A stretch of DNA of 64,000 nucleotides, taken from the NCBI GenBank assembly GCA_013127575.1, contig CP053418.1, positions 1,488,001-1,552,000 of the forward strand. The letters run 5' to 3'. The notes below the pieces were generated by a model that searched no databases, had not been told where the DNA came from, and worked only from the letters and a program-made list of their open reading frames with translations. The position numbers were made by a program, and so were the translations under genes. Origin of the DNA: Ramlibacter terrae (GTDB lineage: Bacteria > Pseudomonadota > Gammaproteobacteria > Burkholderiales > Burkholderiaceae_C). Below, piece by piece: positions 42,709-52,679 of this stretch. Position 1 is the stretch's first letter. Each line of letters starts with the position of its first letter.

Positions 42709-43655
42709 CCGAGCACGCCCAGCCGAGCGCAGTCGTCTTCGCGTACAGCGAGGTCGGTGTGCGCTGCCTGCGCGTCCTGCTCGACGCGGGCGTGCGGGTG
42801 CCGCTGGTGGTGACCCACCGCGACGATCCGGGCGAGACCCGCTGGTTCGCCAGCGTGGCGGAACTGGCCGCCGAGCACGGGTTGAAGTGCGTGGCGCCCG
42901 AGGAGCCGAACTCGCCCGCGTTCCTGGCGTTCGCAGGCGAGATCGTGGGCCGCCCGACCTTGCTGTTCTCCTTCTACTACCGGCGCATGCTCTCCAGCCC
43001 CGGCTGGCGCTTCCGGTGCGTGGCGCTTTCAACATGCACGGGTCGCTGTTGCCGAAGTACCGGGGGCGCGCGCCCGTGAACTGGGCCGTGCTCCACGGCG
43101 AACGTGAGACCGGCGCGACGCTGCACGAGATGACCGAGAAGCCCGACAACGGGGCCGTCGTCGACCAGTGTGCCGTGCCGATCCCGGGGACGACACCGCG
43201 CGCGATGTGTTCGGCAAGGTCGTCGTGGCAGCCGAGGTCGTGCTCGCGCGCAGCCTGCCGCGGCTCCTCGATGGCACCGCGGTTCTCACGCCGCAGGACT
43301 GGCGCGCGGGCGCTACTTCGGTGCGCGGCGCCCGGAGGACGGGCGGATTCCCATGGATGCGAACGCCCGCCAGATCCATGACTGGTTCGTGCGCTCGCGC
43401 CTCCGTTCCCGCGCGCCTTCTTCATGAAGGACGCGCGCCGCGTCTTCATCGAGCGCACCCGGCACGCCGCCCCTCCGCCCGGTGCGCCGGTGGAAGGCTT
43501 CGCTTGTGGAGCGACGGTGTGGCGCTCTGGCTGCTGTCTTCCGACGGCGGCGCACTGCGGGTCTGGCCGCCCGGATGGAAGGCGAGACCACCGAGCTCGA
43601 AGCCGAGTGCGTCAGCCGCCGCTTCGATGGCGGCTGCATCCATGCCGACCTTTGA
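42705..43655 (+). CDS. arnA: ArnA formyltransferase part as a separate gene
   Basis: It corresponds to the N-terminal formyltransferase half of E. coli ArnA, which formylates UDP-L-Ara4[21 protein letters not shown] and [10 protein letters not shown] begin it. The catalytic region is [20 protein letters not shown] with Asn/His, then the Asp in DNGAVVDQ. Indels near 43005, 43188, 43310, 43400 and 43590 break it. Correcting the last one gives an end [19 protein letters not shown] and a TGA at 43653, so the gene stops before the dehydrogenase ORF. Confidence 0.82.
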
Positions 43656-43683
43656 ATTTCCCTTCTCCAGATTGGTTTCATCC

Positions 43684-44722
43684 ATGCTCAAAGTCCTGAT
43701 CCTCGGTGTCAACGGCTTCATCGGCCACCACCTGACGCGGTACATCCCGGAGAAGACCGACTGGCAGGTGCACGGCATGGACATGCAGTCGGACCGCGTG
43801 TCGCCGTTCATGCAGCATCCGCGTTTCCACTTCTTCGAAGGCGACATCACGATCAACAAGGAGTGGATCGAGTACCACGTCCGCAAGTGCGACGTCGTCC
43901 TGCCGCTGGTCGCCATCGCCACGCCCGCGACCTATGTGCGCGAGCCGCTGCGCGTGTTCGAGCTCGACTTCGAAGCGAACCTGCCGGTCGTTCGCCATTG
44001 CGTCCACTACGGCAAGCGGGTGGTCTTCCCGTCCACCAGCGAGGTCTACGGCATGAGCACCGACGCAGCCTTCGACCCCGAGTCGTCGAACCCGGTCTAC
44101 GGCCCGATCAACAAGCCGCGCTGGATCTATGCCTGTGCCAAGCAGTTGATGGACCGCGTCATCCATGCGTACGGCATGCAGGAAGGCCTGCGCTACACGC
44201 TGTTCCGGCCGTTCAACTGGATCGGCCCCGGGCTGGACAGCCTGCACACGCCCAAGGAGGGTTCGAGCCGCGTCGTCACGCAGTTCCTCGGCCACATCGT
44301 GCGGGGCGAGCCGATCCGCCTCGTGGACGGGGGACGCCAGAAGCGAAGCTTCACCTACGTCGACGACGGCATCGCCGCGTTGGCGAAAATCATCGCCAAC
44401 GCCGATGGCATCGCGGACGCCAAGATCTACAACATCGGCAACCCCGGCAACGATTATTCCGTTCGCGCATTGGCCGAGATGATGGTCGCGCTGGCACTGG
44501 AGATGCCGGAGTACCGCGAGAACGCCGCCCGTGTGCGGCTCGTCGATGTGCCCTCCGGGACCTACTACGGGGCGGGCTACCGGGACGTGCTGCACCGGGT
44601 ACCGGACATCGGTCGAACGACGGCCGACCGGGTTGGCGCCCGCTGGTGGGCATGGAAGCAGCGCTCGCCGCGCTCTTCGCGTACTACCGCGACCGGTCGA
44701 GGCCGCCGAACTCGTGGCGTAG
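43684..44722 (+). CDS. arnA: ArnA dehydrogenase/decarboxylase part as a separate gene
   Basis: It corresponds to the C-terminal half of ArnA, which oxidises and decarboxylates UDP-glucuronate. The NAD loop is LKVLILGVNGFIGHHLTRYI. FPSTSEVYGMSTDAAFDP contains the catalytic Ser/Thr, and PINKPRWIYACAKQLMDRVI the Tyr-x3-Lys. NWIGPGLDSLHTPKEGSSRV matches the family closely. One indel near 44630 (restoring TTADLGWRPLVGMEAAL) precedes the end AAELVA. It is 28 bp after the formyltransferase gene. Confidence 0.92.
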
Positions 44723-44727
44723 CCCCG

Positions 44728-45656
44728 ATGGCATGCATCGCGCTCAAGGTCGACGTGGACACCTGGCGCGGCACCCGGGAAGGCGTACCCCGTTTGCTGC
44801 GGTCGCTGGACGCGGCCAAGGCGCAGGCGAGCTTCCTGTTCAGCCTCGGGCCGGACCATACCGGCCGCGCCATCCTGCGCGCACTGCGCCCGGGTTTCCT
44901 GCGCAAGGTGTCCCGCACCTCGGTGCTCGAACACTACGGGTTGCGCACGCTGCTCCACGGCACCCTGCTGCCCGGCCCCGACATCGGCAGGCGTGAAGGC
45001 GCCACGCTGCGCGCCGTCAGGGATGCGGGTTTCGAAGTCGGCGTGCATTGCTGGGACCATGTGCGCTGGCAGGACCAGCTGGCGCACCGGGACGCGGCCG
45101 GGCGCTGGGCGAGATGACCCTGGCGAAGCGACGTTTCGAAGAAGTGTTCGGCGTCGTACCGGATGTGCACGGTGCGGCAGGCTGGCAGTTCGGCGAAGGG
45201 GCCGCCCCGGCGGAACGGACGCTCGGCTTCGCGATGGCGTCCGACACCCGGGGCACCCATCCGTTCGTGCCGGTCTCCGCCCGGGGGTGGCACTCGGGCC
45301 GCCCCAGTTTCCGACGACCCTGCCCACGCTCGACGAGCTGATCGGCATCGGCGGCGTCACCGTGGACAACGTGCATCTTCACCTGCTGAAGCTCACGGAG
45401 AAGACGGGGCAGGACCGGTGTTCACGCTGCACGCGGAGCTGGAAGGCATGAAGCTGCGCCCGATTCTCGAGCGGCTGATGGCGGGCTGGCGAACGCAGGG
45501 ACATGCCTTGGTGTCGCTCTCGGGCTTGCAGGAGCGCCACCCGTCGAGCGGGTTGGCGCGACATCGCATCGCCGGGGATGCGTTCCCGGCCGATCCGGGT
45601 CGGTGGCGGTGCAGGGCCTGCGCGTGGACGGCGAGGGCTGCAGCGCGCTCCTATAA
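44728..45656 (+). CDS. arnD: 4-deoxy-4-formamido-L-arabinose-phosphoundecaprenol deformylase
   Basis: A polysaccharide-deacetylase fold. The Asp pair near the start (ALKVDVDTWRGTREGVPRLL) and the His motif EVGVHCWDHVRWQDQ give the metal site; PDVHGAAGWQFGEG and SDTRGTHPFVPVSARG follow. Indels near 45108, 45295, 45415 and 45590 break it; restoring the last gives the end VDGEGCSALL and TAA. It removes the formyl group on the undecaprenyl-linked sugar before ArnT transfer. Confidence 0.9.
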
Positions 45657-45666
45657 ACTGCCGCCG

Positions 45667-46173
45667 ATGAAGATCAACCCGGGCTGCGGCAACAAGCGCA
45701 AGGAAGGCTACGTCGGCATCGACATGTTCGCCTGCGAGGCCGTGGACATCATCGCCAACGTGGCCGAAGGCATTCCGCTGGCCGACGGCTCGGTGACCGA
45801 TGTCTGGATGGACAACTTCATCGAGCACGTGCCCGACATCCCGAAGCTGATGCGCGAAGTCGCCCGGGTCTGCGCCGCCGGCGCCACGGTCACCATCTTC
45901 ACGCCGCACTATTCGAGCATCGCGTCCTGGCGCGACCCGACGCACATCCACCACCTGACCTACTTTTCGATGGACCACTTCGAGAAGCAGGGCGTCTCGC
46001 ACTACACCGGCGGCGGCTTCCGGGTGACGCGGCGCAAGCTGTCGTTCGGCGGCGGCCCGATGGGGTTGATGGGGCGGCTGCTGTTCAAGCTGAGCCCCGC
46101 CAACTGGGAAGCCAAGTGGTCGTTCATCTTCCGCGCCGGCACGCTGCGCTTCGACCTGGTGGTGCTGAAGTAA
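45667..46173 (+). CDS. Class I SAM methyltransferase-like protein at the end of the arn operon
   Basis: A complete 168-residue protein, 10 bases after arnD. MKINPGCGNKRKEGYVGIDM is motif I of SAM methyltransferases (PGCG); VAEGIPLADGSVTDVWMDNF and HVPDIPKLMREVARV follow as in type 11 enzymes. The His-rich THIHHLTYFS segment may shape the active site. It is not part of the standard enterobacterial arn operon. It could methylate a sugar or lipid intermediate; this is inference from position only. Confidence 0.75.
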   Translation: MKINPGCGNKRKEGYVGIDMFACEAVDIIANVAEGIPLADGSVTDVWMDNFIEHVPDIPKLMREVARVCAAGATVTIFTPHYSSIASWRDPTHIHHLTYFSMDHFEKQGVSHYTGGGFRVTRRKLSFGGGPMGLMGRLLFKLSPANWEAKWSFIFRAGTLRFDLVVLK

Positions 46174-46179
46174 GCGCCT

Positions 46180-46937
<758 letters not shown>

Positions 46938-46980
46938 GGCGGGATCCTGTCGGTGACCGGCGATTATCGTCGGCGCTTCT

Positions 46981-47370
46981 TCACGGGTTGCGGCGCACCC
47001 ACGCGTCGAACTCGGCGATCTCGCGCTGCTGCGCGTCGACGATCTTCTGCGCCATCGCCTTGACCTCGGGCGAAGCGCCTTTCTCCAGTTCGACCCGCGC
47101 CATGTCCACGCCCTGCTGGTGGTGCATGCGCATCATGCGCACGAAGTCCCTGTCGACGTTGCCGGTCAGCGGCATGTCCTGCATCTGCTGCATCCCGTGC
47201 GCCATCTGCCGGTGCATCTGCTGCGACGCCGGGTTGCCGGGGCCGTGATGCTGCGCGTGGTGGGCATGGTGCGCATGGCCGTCGCCGTCGTGGTGGGCGG
47301 GTTGCTGGGCGCAGCCGCCGATGGCGAAGGCGGCGGCGAGGGCGGCAAGGGCGGTGAAGCTGCGTTGCAT
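46981..47370 (-). CDS. DUF305 lipoprotein, His-rich
   Basis: A 129-residue protein with a lipoprotein signal (LAAAFAIGGCAQQ). A His-rich linker (HHDGDGHAHHAHHAQHHG) is followed by a DUF305 domain with its repeated MxxHHQQG-type helices: HGMQQMQDMPL, FVRMMRMHHQQGVDMARVEL and VDAQQREIAEFDAW. DUF305 proteins accompany copper or other metal handling; the His-rich linker supports metal binding. Confidence 0.88.
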   Translation of the reverse strand: MQRSFTALAALAAAFAIGGCAQQPAHHDGDGHAHHAHHAQHHGPGNPASQQMHRQMAHGMQQMQDMPLTGNVDRDFVRMMRMHHQQGVDMARVELEKGASPEVKAMAQKIVDAQQREIAEFDAWVRRNP

Positions 47371-47511
47371 GGCGGGCCTTTCGGTGACGTGGCGAAAGCA
47401 TACGCACGCAACGGGTCGCCGTGGGGCGCTGCCGTTCGCGGGGTGCAGCCGCCACCATGCCGTCTGCCTTCTCCTACAGCTTTTCCGGGCAGCGCTTCCT
47501 AGGATGCGTGC

Positions 47512-47739
47512 ATGAGCAAAAGCAGCAACGGCCCCAGTGCCCGCGGCCACGCGGACGACCACGCCCGCCGCAGCACCGGCGCGAGGAGCGACAGCATGCG
47601 CTACAGCCGAACCGAATACGCCAAGGTGGTGGCTCTGCAGGAGGAGGTGTCGCGCGCCGACGGCGACTACCAGCGCCTGCGCAGCGCCTACCTCGACATC
47701 ACCCGCCGCGAGCCCGGCAATGAGGTCGGCTGGCCATGA
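47512..47739 (+). CDS. Small hypothetical protein, coupled to next ORF
   Basis: 75 residues. A polar N-terminal part is followed by a coiled-coil-like helix (YAKVVALQEEVSRADGDYQR). Its TGA overlaps the ATG of the next small ORF (ATGA). It may start instead at MRYSRTEYAKVV. Family not recognised. Confidence 0.5.
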   Translation: MSKSSNGPSARGHADDHARRSTGARSDSMRYSRTEYAKVVALQEEVSRADGDYQRLRSAYLDITRREPGNEVGWP

Positions 47740-47870
47740 TCGGCGCCGACATGGACCGTGCGCATGCGCGCCTGCAGGCGCTGATCGGCCTGCCGCGGCT
47801 GCCTTTCACGCACGAGCCGAGCTCGGTGATCCGCCGCGAAGCCCGGCGGCAGGCCGAAGACAACCACTGA
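47736..47870 (+). CDS. Small hypothetical protein (44 residues)
   Basis: MIGADMDRAHARLQALIGLP, then RLPFTHEPSSVIRREARR. Overlaps of four bases before, and the next GTG four bases after its stop, place it in a tight run of tiny ORFs. No motif beyond amphipathic helices. Confidence 0.45.
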   Translation: MIGADMDRAHARLQALIGLPRLPFTHEPSSVIRREARRQAEDNH

Positions 47871-47874
47871 GCCC

Positions 47875-48046
47875 GTGAACAACCACTCCACCCCCACCCA
47901 TCCGGCCGAACCGGAGCCGGTTTCGCCCGAAGACGACGCGACGCCCAACCCGACCCAGTTGCCGGTGCAGCCCGAGTTCGGGCCCATGCTGCCGCCGGGC
48001 GAACCCGACGAGCCGGGCGTGACGCACCCCACATCTGATCGACGCA
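47875..48046 (+). CDS. Small proline/glutamate-rich ORF, 3' end uncertain
   Basis: The GTG start gives MNNHSTPTHPAEPEPVSPED, then LPVQPEFGPMLPPGEPDEPG. The frame remains open into 48339, merging with the last ORF of the run, but AGGAG and an ATG at 48056 mark a new start in another frame. I therefore place the end near the TCTGATC at 48040. An indel may hide the true stop. Confidence 0.4.
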
Positions 48047-48055
48047 GGAGTTCCC

Positions 48056-48202
48056 ATGGCCCAACCGACACCCAACGGCGTCACGCCCCCGGCGCCGGGC
48101 CTCGACCGCGAGGAACCCGACCTGTGGGTCGAGGACGACATCCCGACCGACGACGAACCCGCTGCGGCCAACCAGTCTTCCGGCGCGCCGGAGCGCGAAT
48201 GA
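48056..48202 (+). CDS. Small acidic hypothetical protein (48 residues)
   Basis: An AGGAG six bases before the ATG supports translation. The product MAQPTPNGVTPPAPGLDREE, then PDLWVEDDIPTDDEPAA, is acidic and disordered-looking. Its TGA overlaps the next ATG. Confidence 0.45.
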   Translation: MAQPTPNGVTPPAPGLDREEPDLWVEDDIPTDDEPAAANQSSGAPERE

Positions 48203-48339
48203 ATCCGGGCGCGCCCACGCCGCCGCCCGATCCGGCGCCCAAGCCCGCCAACCCGGAGCCGACGCCGGCACCCTCGGATCCCGAGAAGCACCACGTGAAA
48301 GACCCCGAACAGGGGAAGTCGGAGCACCCGAAGCAGTAG
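48199..48339 (+). CDS. Small proline-rich hypothetical protein (46 residues)
   Basis: MNPGAPTPPPDPAPKPANPE, then PTPAPSDPEKHHVKD and a Lys/Glu end. Disordered, no motif. Coupled by ATGA to the preceding ORF. A REP-like pair follows. Confidence 0.4.
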   Translation: MNPGAPTPPPDPAPKPANPEPTPAPSDPEKHHVKDPEQGKSEHPKQ

Positions 48340-48350
48340 CGTGACCACGG

Positions 48351-48427
48351 CATTGCGGGCTTGACCCGCAATCCGTGCCGGCCTGTGCACGAGCGCCGCA
48401 TGGATCCCGGGTCGAGCCCGGGATGAC
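48351..48427. repeat. Pair of REP-like palindromes
   Basis: CATTGCGGGCTTGACCCGCA followed by ATCCGTG, then ATGGATCCCGGGTCGAGCCC followed by GGGATGACA, has the same paired layout as 25568-25641. Confidence 0.7.
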
Positions 48428-48433
48428 AGAGTG

Positions 48434-49177
48434 CTACTCCAGCAGCCCCTGCGCGTCCTCGTCCAAGCCGGCCACCGGCGTCGCCTTGGCCAGCGCCATC
48501 CACACGCCGAAAGGCAGCGCCGCGCGCGCGGGACGTTGCGCGCCGCGCGCCACCACCAGCCGTCCCTGCTGCAGCAGCATCACGCCGCAGTCGCCGGGCA
48601 CTTCATCGGGTTCGCCGATGGCGCGGCCGCGCGCGTCGGCGCCCAGCACGTACCAGCATTCGCCCAGGTCGCGGTAGGCCCCGCGCTTGGCCTCCTGCCG
48701 CAGGTCGGCCAGCAGGTCGGAGCGGCGCACCTTGATCTCGTGGACGATCGGTTCGACGTACGCCTCCACCGAGGTGTGCCGGATCGAGAACACGTCGGGC
48801 CGGGCGATGCACCAGCGCAAAGGCTTGGCGGCATCGCCGGTGGGCACCTGCGCCCGCAGGCTCAGGCCGCGCGCCAGCCAGCCGGCCGGCGCGCGCCATC
48901 TCGCGGGCGACCTGTTCGACGAGGGCTTCGTGCGCCGACAGGCCCGCGCGGTTGCGGGCCAGCACCGTGGACAGCCATTGCACGCCCGCATCGGTCACGC
49001 GCAAGGTCTCGTGGCCGGTATCGGTGCGCAGCCGCTCCAGCAGGCCCGCGGCCAGCAGGTCGATCTCCGGGGCGTCTGGCACGGCCACCCTGCGGAGCGG
49101 TAGATGTCCCGCAGGCGGCGGGCATGCGCCTTCGTCAGGGCGGGAGAAGTTGCGGGAGATGGGTCGGCGGACTGCAT
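48434..49177 (-). CDS. PD-(D/E)XK nuclease-like protein (MmcB-related?)
   Basis: A winged-helix-like N-terminal part (LTKAHARRLRDIYRSAGWPC, then APEIDLLAAGLLERLRTDTG and LRVTDAGVQWLSTVLARN) is followed by RPDVFSIRHTS and EPIVHEIKVRRSDLLADLRQ. Asp, then Glu-x-Lys, in that order fits the PD-(D/E)XK core, and EIKVRRSDLLAD resembles DNA-repair protein MmcB. Indels near 49083 and 48890 break it. About 248 residues. Nuclease activity is inferred from motif only. Confidence 0.6.
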
Positions 49178-49278
49178 GGCGGCAGGAAAGAGTGTACGGA
49201 TTCCGGTAGGCCCATCCCTACGCCATCCCGCGCGCTCGGCTTATCGTGGCGGCAGAGTGGGTGCACACAATACGCCGC

Positions 49279-49650
49279 ATGGTTGAGAAATCGATGTTGA
49301 GTGCGCGCGCCGGGTTGCCGTTCGCTGCGCTGCTGGGCGGTCCCACCGCTTCCGTGGTCTACGGCATCACTGCCGTGCGGCTGGAGGGCGGACACGTCTC
49401 CGAGGTGATGATGGGGATGATAGACCCCAGCCTCGAGCACTGGGACCTCCGGCCGGCGCCCACGCGCATGGTCGAAGTCGTCGACCGGCTGGTCGAGGGA
49501 GACACCGTCGTCACGCTGTTCCCGACCGAGCGCGGCACGCTGCAGATGGGCTCCGAGGTGATGGTCGACGTGCTGCCCGAAGGCGTGGAGACGCTCTCGG
49601 TGGCCGAGGACCGCCCCGGCCGCCACCTCACCGACCTGCCGCGGTTCTAG
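49279..49650 (+). CDS. Hypothetical protein
   Basis: 123 residues from the ATG at 49279 (MVEKSMLSARAGLPFAALLG); an upstream in-frame Met exists but lies in the gap to the opposite gene. GGPTASVVYGITAVRLEGGH and PTRMVEVVDRLVEGDTVVTL suggest a small beta-rich domain. No recognised family. It ends four bases into the next, opposite gene. Confidence 0.5.
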   Translation: MVEKSMLSARAGLPFAALLGGPTASVVYGITAVRLEGGHVSEVMMGMIDPSLEHWDLRPAPTRMVEVVDRLVEGDTVVTLFPTERGTLQMGSEVMVDVLPEGVETLSVAEDRPGRHLTDLPRF

Positions 49651-50549
49651 GCCGGGCTGCGGCGCAACGCCGGCAGCTTGAGCAGGCCCGTCGACAAGGC
49701 GGTGCCGCACACGATCACCACCCCGCACACCACCATCCGGGGCGTGACCTGCTCCCCGAGGAGCAGCGCGCCGTAGAGGATGGCGAACACCGGCACGACG
49801 AAAGTCACCGCCAGCGCACGCGCCGGGCCGGCTTGTTCGATCAGCCGGAAGTACAGGATGTAGGCGATGCCGGTGCACATCACGCCGAGGGCCAGCAGCG
49901 ACAGCCAGGCCCGCGTGCCCGGCATCTGCGCGGGCACGAACCACAGCGCGGGCACGGCCAGCGCGATGGAGGCGCCGAGCTGGCTGCCGGTGGCGTTCAC
50001 CAGCGAGGGCACGCCGGTCAGCCAGCGCTTGGTGGCACTGGCGGCGAAGGCGTAGCAGACCGTCGCGACCAGGCAGCCGAGGATGGCCCGGGCCGGTGCG
50101 ATGCCGGAGACCGCGTCGGGCTTGAAGCTGGCCTTGTCCCAGGCCAGCATCGCCACGCCCGCGAAGCCGATCACGAGCCCGAGCACGCGCGAACCGGTCG
50201 GGCGGTCCTTCAGCCAGGCCCATGCGACCAGCGCGCCGAACAGCGGCACCGTCGCATTGAGGATCGCCGAGAGGCCCGTGGTGATCGACAGCAAGGCGAA
50301 CGCGAAGAGCAGGAACGGGATGCCGGAATTGAGCAGGCCGATCAGGCACACCTTCTTCCAGTGCCGCCGGAATTCGGGGCCGTGGCCACGCGCGAGCATC
50401 AGCGGCACCGGGAAGGCCGCGGCCACGCCGACACGCAGGGCCGCCGTGGGCACGACGCCGAAGTCGATCACGGCGTAGCGGGTGAACAGGAAGGACGCGC
50501 CCCAGATGGCGGCCAGCAGGACGAAGTCGGCGATGGAGGAAGCAGGCAT
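49647..50549 (-). CDS. EamA-family (DMT) transporter
   Basis: A complete 300-residue protein with ten membrane spans and two EamA repeats: SIADFVLLAAIWGASFLFTR starts the first, and GCLVATVCYAFAASATKRWL the second. IEQAGPARALAVTFVVPVFA and EQVTPRMVVCGVVIV are typical. An inner-membrane exporter of metabolites, substrate unknown. The 13 bp gap to ogt on the same strand suggests co-transcription. Confidence 0.9.
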   Translation of the reverse strand: MPASSIADFVLLAAIWGASFLFTRYAVIDFGVVPTAALRVGVAAAFPVPLMLARGHGPEFRRHWKKVCLIGLLNSGIPFLLFAFALLSITTGLSAILNATVPLFGALVAWAWLKDRPTGSRVLGLVIGFAGVAMLAWDKASFKPDAVSGIAPARAILGCLVATVCYAFAASATKRWLTGVPSLVNATGSQLGASIALAVPALWFVPAQMPGTRAWLSLLALGVMCTGIAYILYFRLIEQAGPARALAVTFVVPVFAILYGALLLGEQVTPRMVVCGVVIVCGTALSTGLLKLPALRRSPA

Positions 50550-50562
50550 GAGGCGCGGAGTT

Positions 50563-51060
50563 TTACACCAAGGCGCCTTCGAGCTTCAGCAAGGCCGTCT
50601 TGCGCTCGATGCCGCCCGCGTAGCCCGTGAGCGCGCCGGCCGTCCCCAGCACGCGGTGGCAGGGCACCACCACGCTCACCGGGTTGCGGCCGACGGCGGC
50701 GCCGATGGCGCGGGCGGCCTGCGGCTTGCCCACGCGGCGCCCGAGTTCGCCATAGCTGGTGGTCTCGCCGGCCGGGATCGCGAGCAGCGCCTGCCACACG
50801 CTTTGCTGGAACGGCGTGCCCCGGGCGAAGTCGATCGGCAGGCCGAAGCCGCTGCGCTCGCCGGCGAAGTAGGCGCGCAACTGCCGCGCCGCTTCCTCCA
50901 GCACCGGATGGTTGGCGACTTCGGGGCCGGGCGGGGCGGCCGGGCCATGGCGCTGGCCCGGGAACCAGAGGCCGGCCAGGCCGCGGTCGGTGGCGGCCAG
51001 CAGCATCGTGCCGAGCGGGCTTTCGAAACGCTGGCAAACCAGCGGCGTGGTGGTCTTCAT
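50563..51060 (-). CDS. ogt: Methylated-DNA--protein-cysteine methyltransferase
   Basis: A complete 165-residue protein. The active site VVVPCHRVLGTAGALTGYAG holds the acceptor Cys (PCHR). The HTH before it is GTPFQQSVWQALLAIPAGET, then TSYGELGRRVGKPQAARAIG. It takes the methyl from O6-methylguanine and is used up in doing so. Its ATG overlaps the stop of the Ada-AlkA-type gene (ATGA), so the two repair genes form one unit. Confidence 0.94.
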   Translation of the reverse strand: MKTTTPLVCQRFESPLGTMLLAATDRGLAGLWFPGQRHGPAAPPGPEVANHPVLEEAARQLRAYFAGERSGFGLPIDFARGTPFQQSVWQALLAIPAGETTSYGELGRRVGKPQAARAIGAAVGRNPVSVVVPCHRVLGTAGALTGYAGGIERKTALLKLEGALV

Positions 51061-52568
51061 GGTCGGCCTCCTGCGGCAACGGTTGGGACGGCGGCGGGCT
51101 TCGCGAGCGAGCTCCACGCGCGGATGACGGCATAGCTGCGCCACGGCTTCCGGTCTGCGAAGCGGCTTCGGCTTCGCGTGCCGGCTGCCGGCTTTCCTGC
51201 ACGCCCAGCGCCTTGTGCAAGGCGACGTCGCCGGCCGGGAAGGCGTCGGGCCAGCGCAGCGCCCGCATCGCGATGTACTGCGCCGTCCAGTCGCCGATGC
51301 CGGGCAGTTCCTTCAGCGCAACGATGGTGGCCTGCACGTCGGCGCCGGCGTGGAGTTGCACGCGGCCTTCGGCGACGGCGCGCGCGATCGCGACGATGGC
51401 CGCCTGCCGCTGGCGCACGATGCCCAGCTGCCCGAGCGCGTCGCCCTCGGCGGCGGCGAGCACTTCGGGCGCCGGGAACAGCACGCGCAGTTGCGGGTGC
51501 GGCGTTTCGATGGCGACGCCGAAGCGCTGCACCAGCCGCTGGGCCAGCGTGCGCGCCGCGGCCACCGTGATCTGCTGGCCGAGCACGGCCCGCACCGCCA
51601 GTTCATAGCCGCTGAGCGAGCCCGGCACGCGCAGGCCATCGCCCAGCGGAAAGCTGCCGTGCAAGCGCGCGTTGATCGCCTGCGGATCGGCGTCGAGGTC
51701 GAACGCCGAGCGCACCCGGCGGATCAGCAGCGGCAGCACGGGCCGCAGGGTTTCGCCAACGCGCAGCACGACCTGCGCATGCGCCTCGTCGAACGTCGCC
51801 AGCAACCAGCCTTGCCAGCGCTGCCCGCCGGCGTCGAGCGTCACCGTCCGGCCCAGTTGCAGCCCTTCGACGAACTCCATGCCGTCGATCGCCCGCGTGC
51901 GGAAGAAGGCGAGCATCGCGGCCGCGTCGTACGGCGGGCGAAAGCCGAGGCGCACCTCCGACCCGAGTTCGCGCGGCGCCCCGGCGCGGCGCAGCTCGCC
52001 CGGGCTCAGCCCGTAGTGCTGCACGAAGGCCGCGTTGAAGCGGCGCAGGCTGGCGAAACCGCTGGCCATCGCCACCTGCGTGATCGGCAGGTCGGTGTCG
52101 GCCAGCAACTGCTTGGCCGTGAGCAGCCGCCGCGTCTGCAAATACTGCAGTGGCGAAACGCCGAGCTGCGCTTCGAAGATGCGGCGCAGGTGACGATCGC
52201 TCACGCCGAGCCGCGCCGCGAGCTGCTCGACCGATGGCGCCTCGCCGTTCCACGCGTCGGGCTCGTCGAGCAGCCGCGCCGCCTGCTGGGCCAGCATGGC
52301 GCCGGCGTCTGGATCGACCAGCGCAGCGAGTGCGGCGCCAGTTCGGGACGGCAGCGCAGGCAGGGCCGGAAACCGGCGCCTTCGGCCTGCGCCGCGTGGG
52401 CGAAGAAGCGGCAGTTCTCGCGCCGCGGCGTGCGCACCTTGCAGACCGGCCGGCAGTAGATGCCGGTGCTCGTCACGCCCGTGAAGAACGAGCCGTCGAA
52501 GCGGGCGTCGCGCGTCTTCAGCGCCGGTAGCAGGCGTCGGGGTGCAGCGGCGGGTCGGCGGGGCTCAT
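51057..52568 (-). CDS. alkA: DNA-3-methyladenine glycosylase 2 with Ada-type regulatory N-terminus
   Basis: Three domains. The Ada Zn/methyl-acceptor part (ALKTRDARFDGSFFTGVTST, IYCRPVCKVRTP, FRPCLRCRPE) comes first. An AraC-type HTH (SVEQLAARLGVSDRHLRRIF, ITQVAMASGFASLRRFNAAF) follows. The AlkA glycosylase has the HhH motif LKELPGIGDWTAQYIAMRAL and the Asp in FPAGDVALHKALG. Indels near 52320 and 51160 break it; correcting the latter gives KPWRSYAVIRAW and a TGA overlapping ogt. It likely senses methylation and removes alkylated purines. Confidence 0.92.
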
Positions 52569-52679
52569 GGAGGCATGATACGCAGCGGCCCATGCAAGAC
52601 TGGCCGTTTTCGGACATGTTCCTCGCGGGGCGCGGCCTAGAATCGGTCGCAGTCCAACACCATTGCAGGCAGGCGTTCC

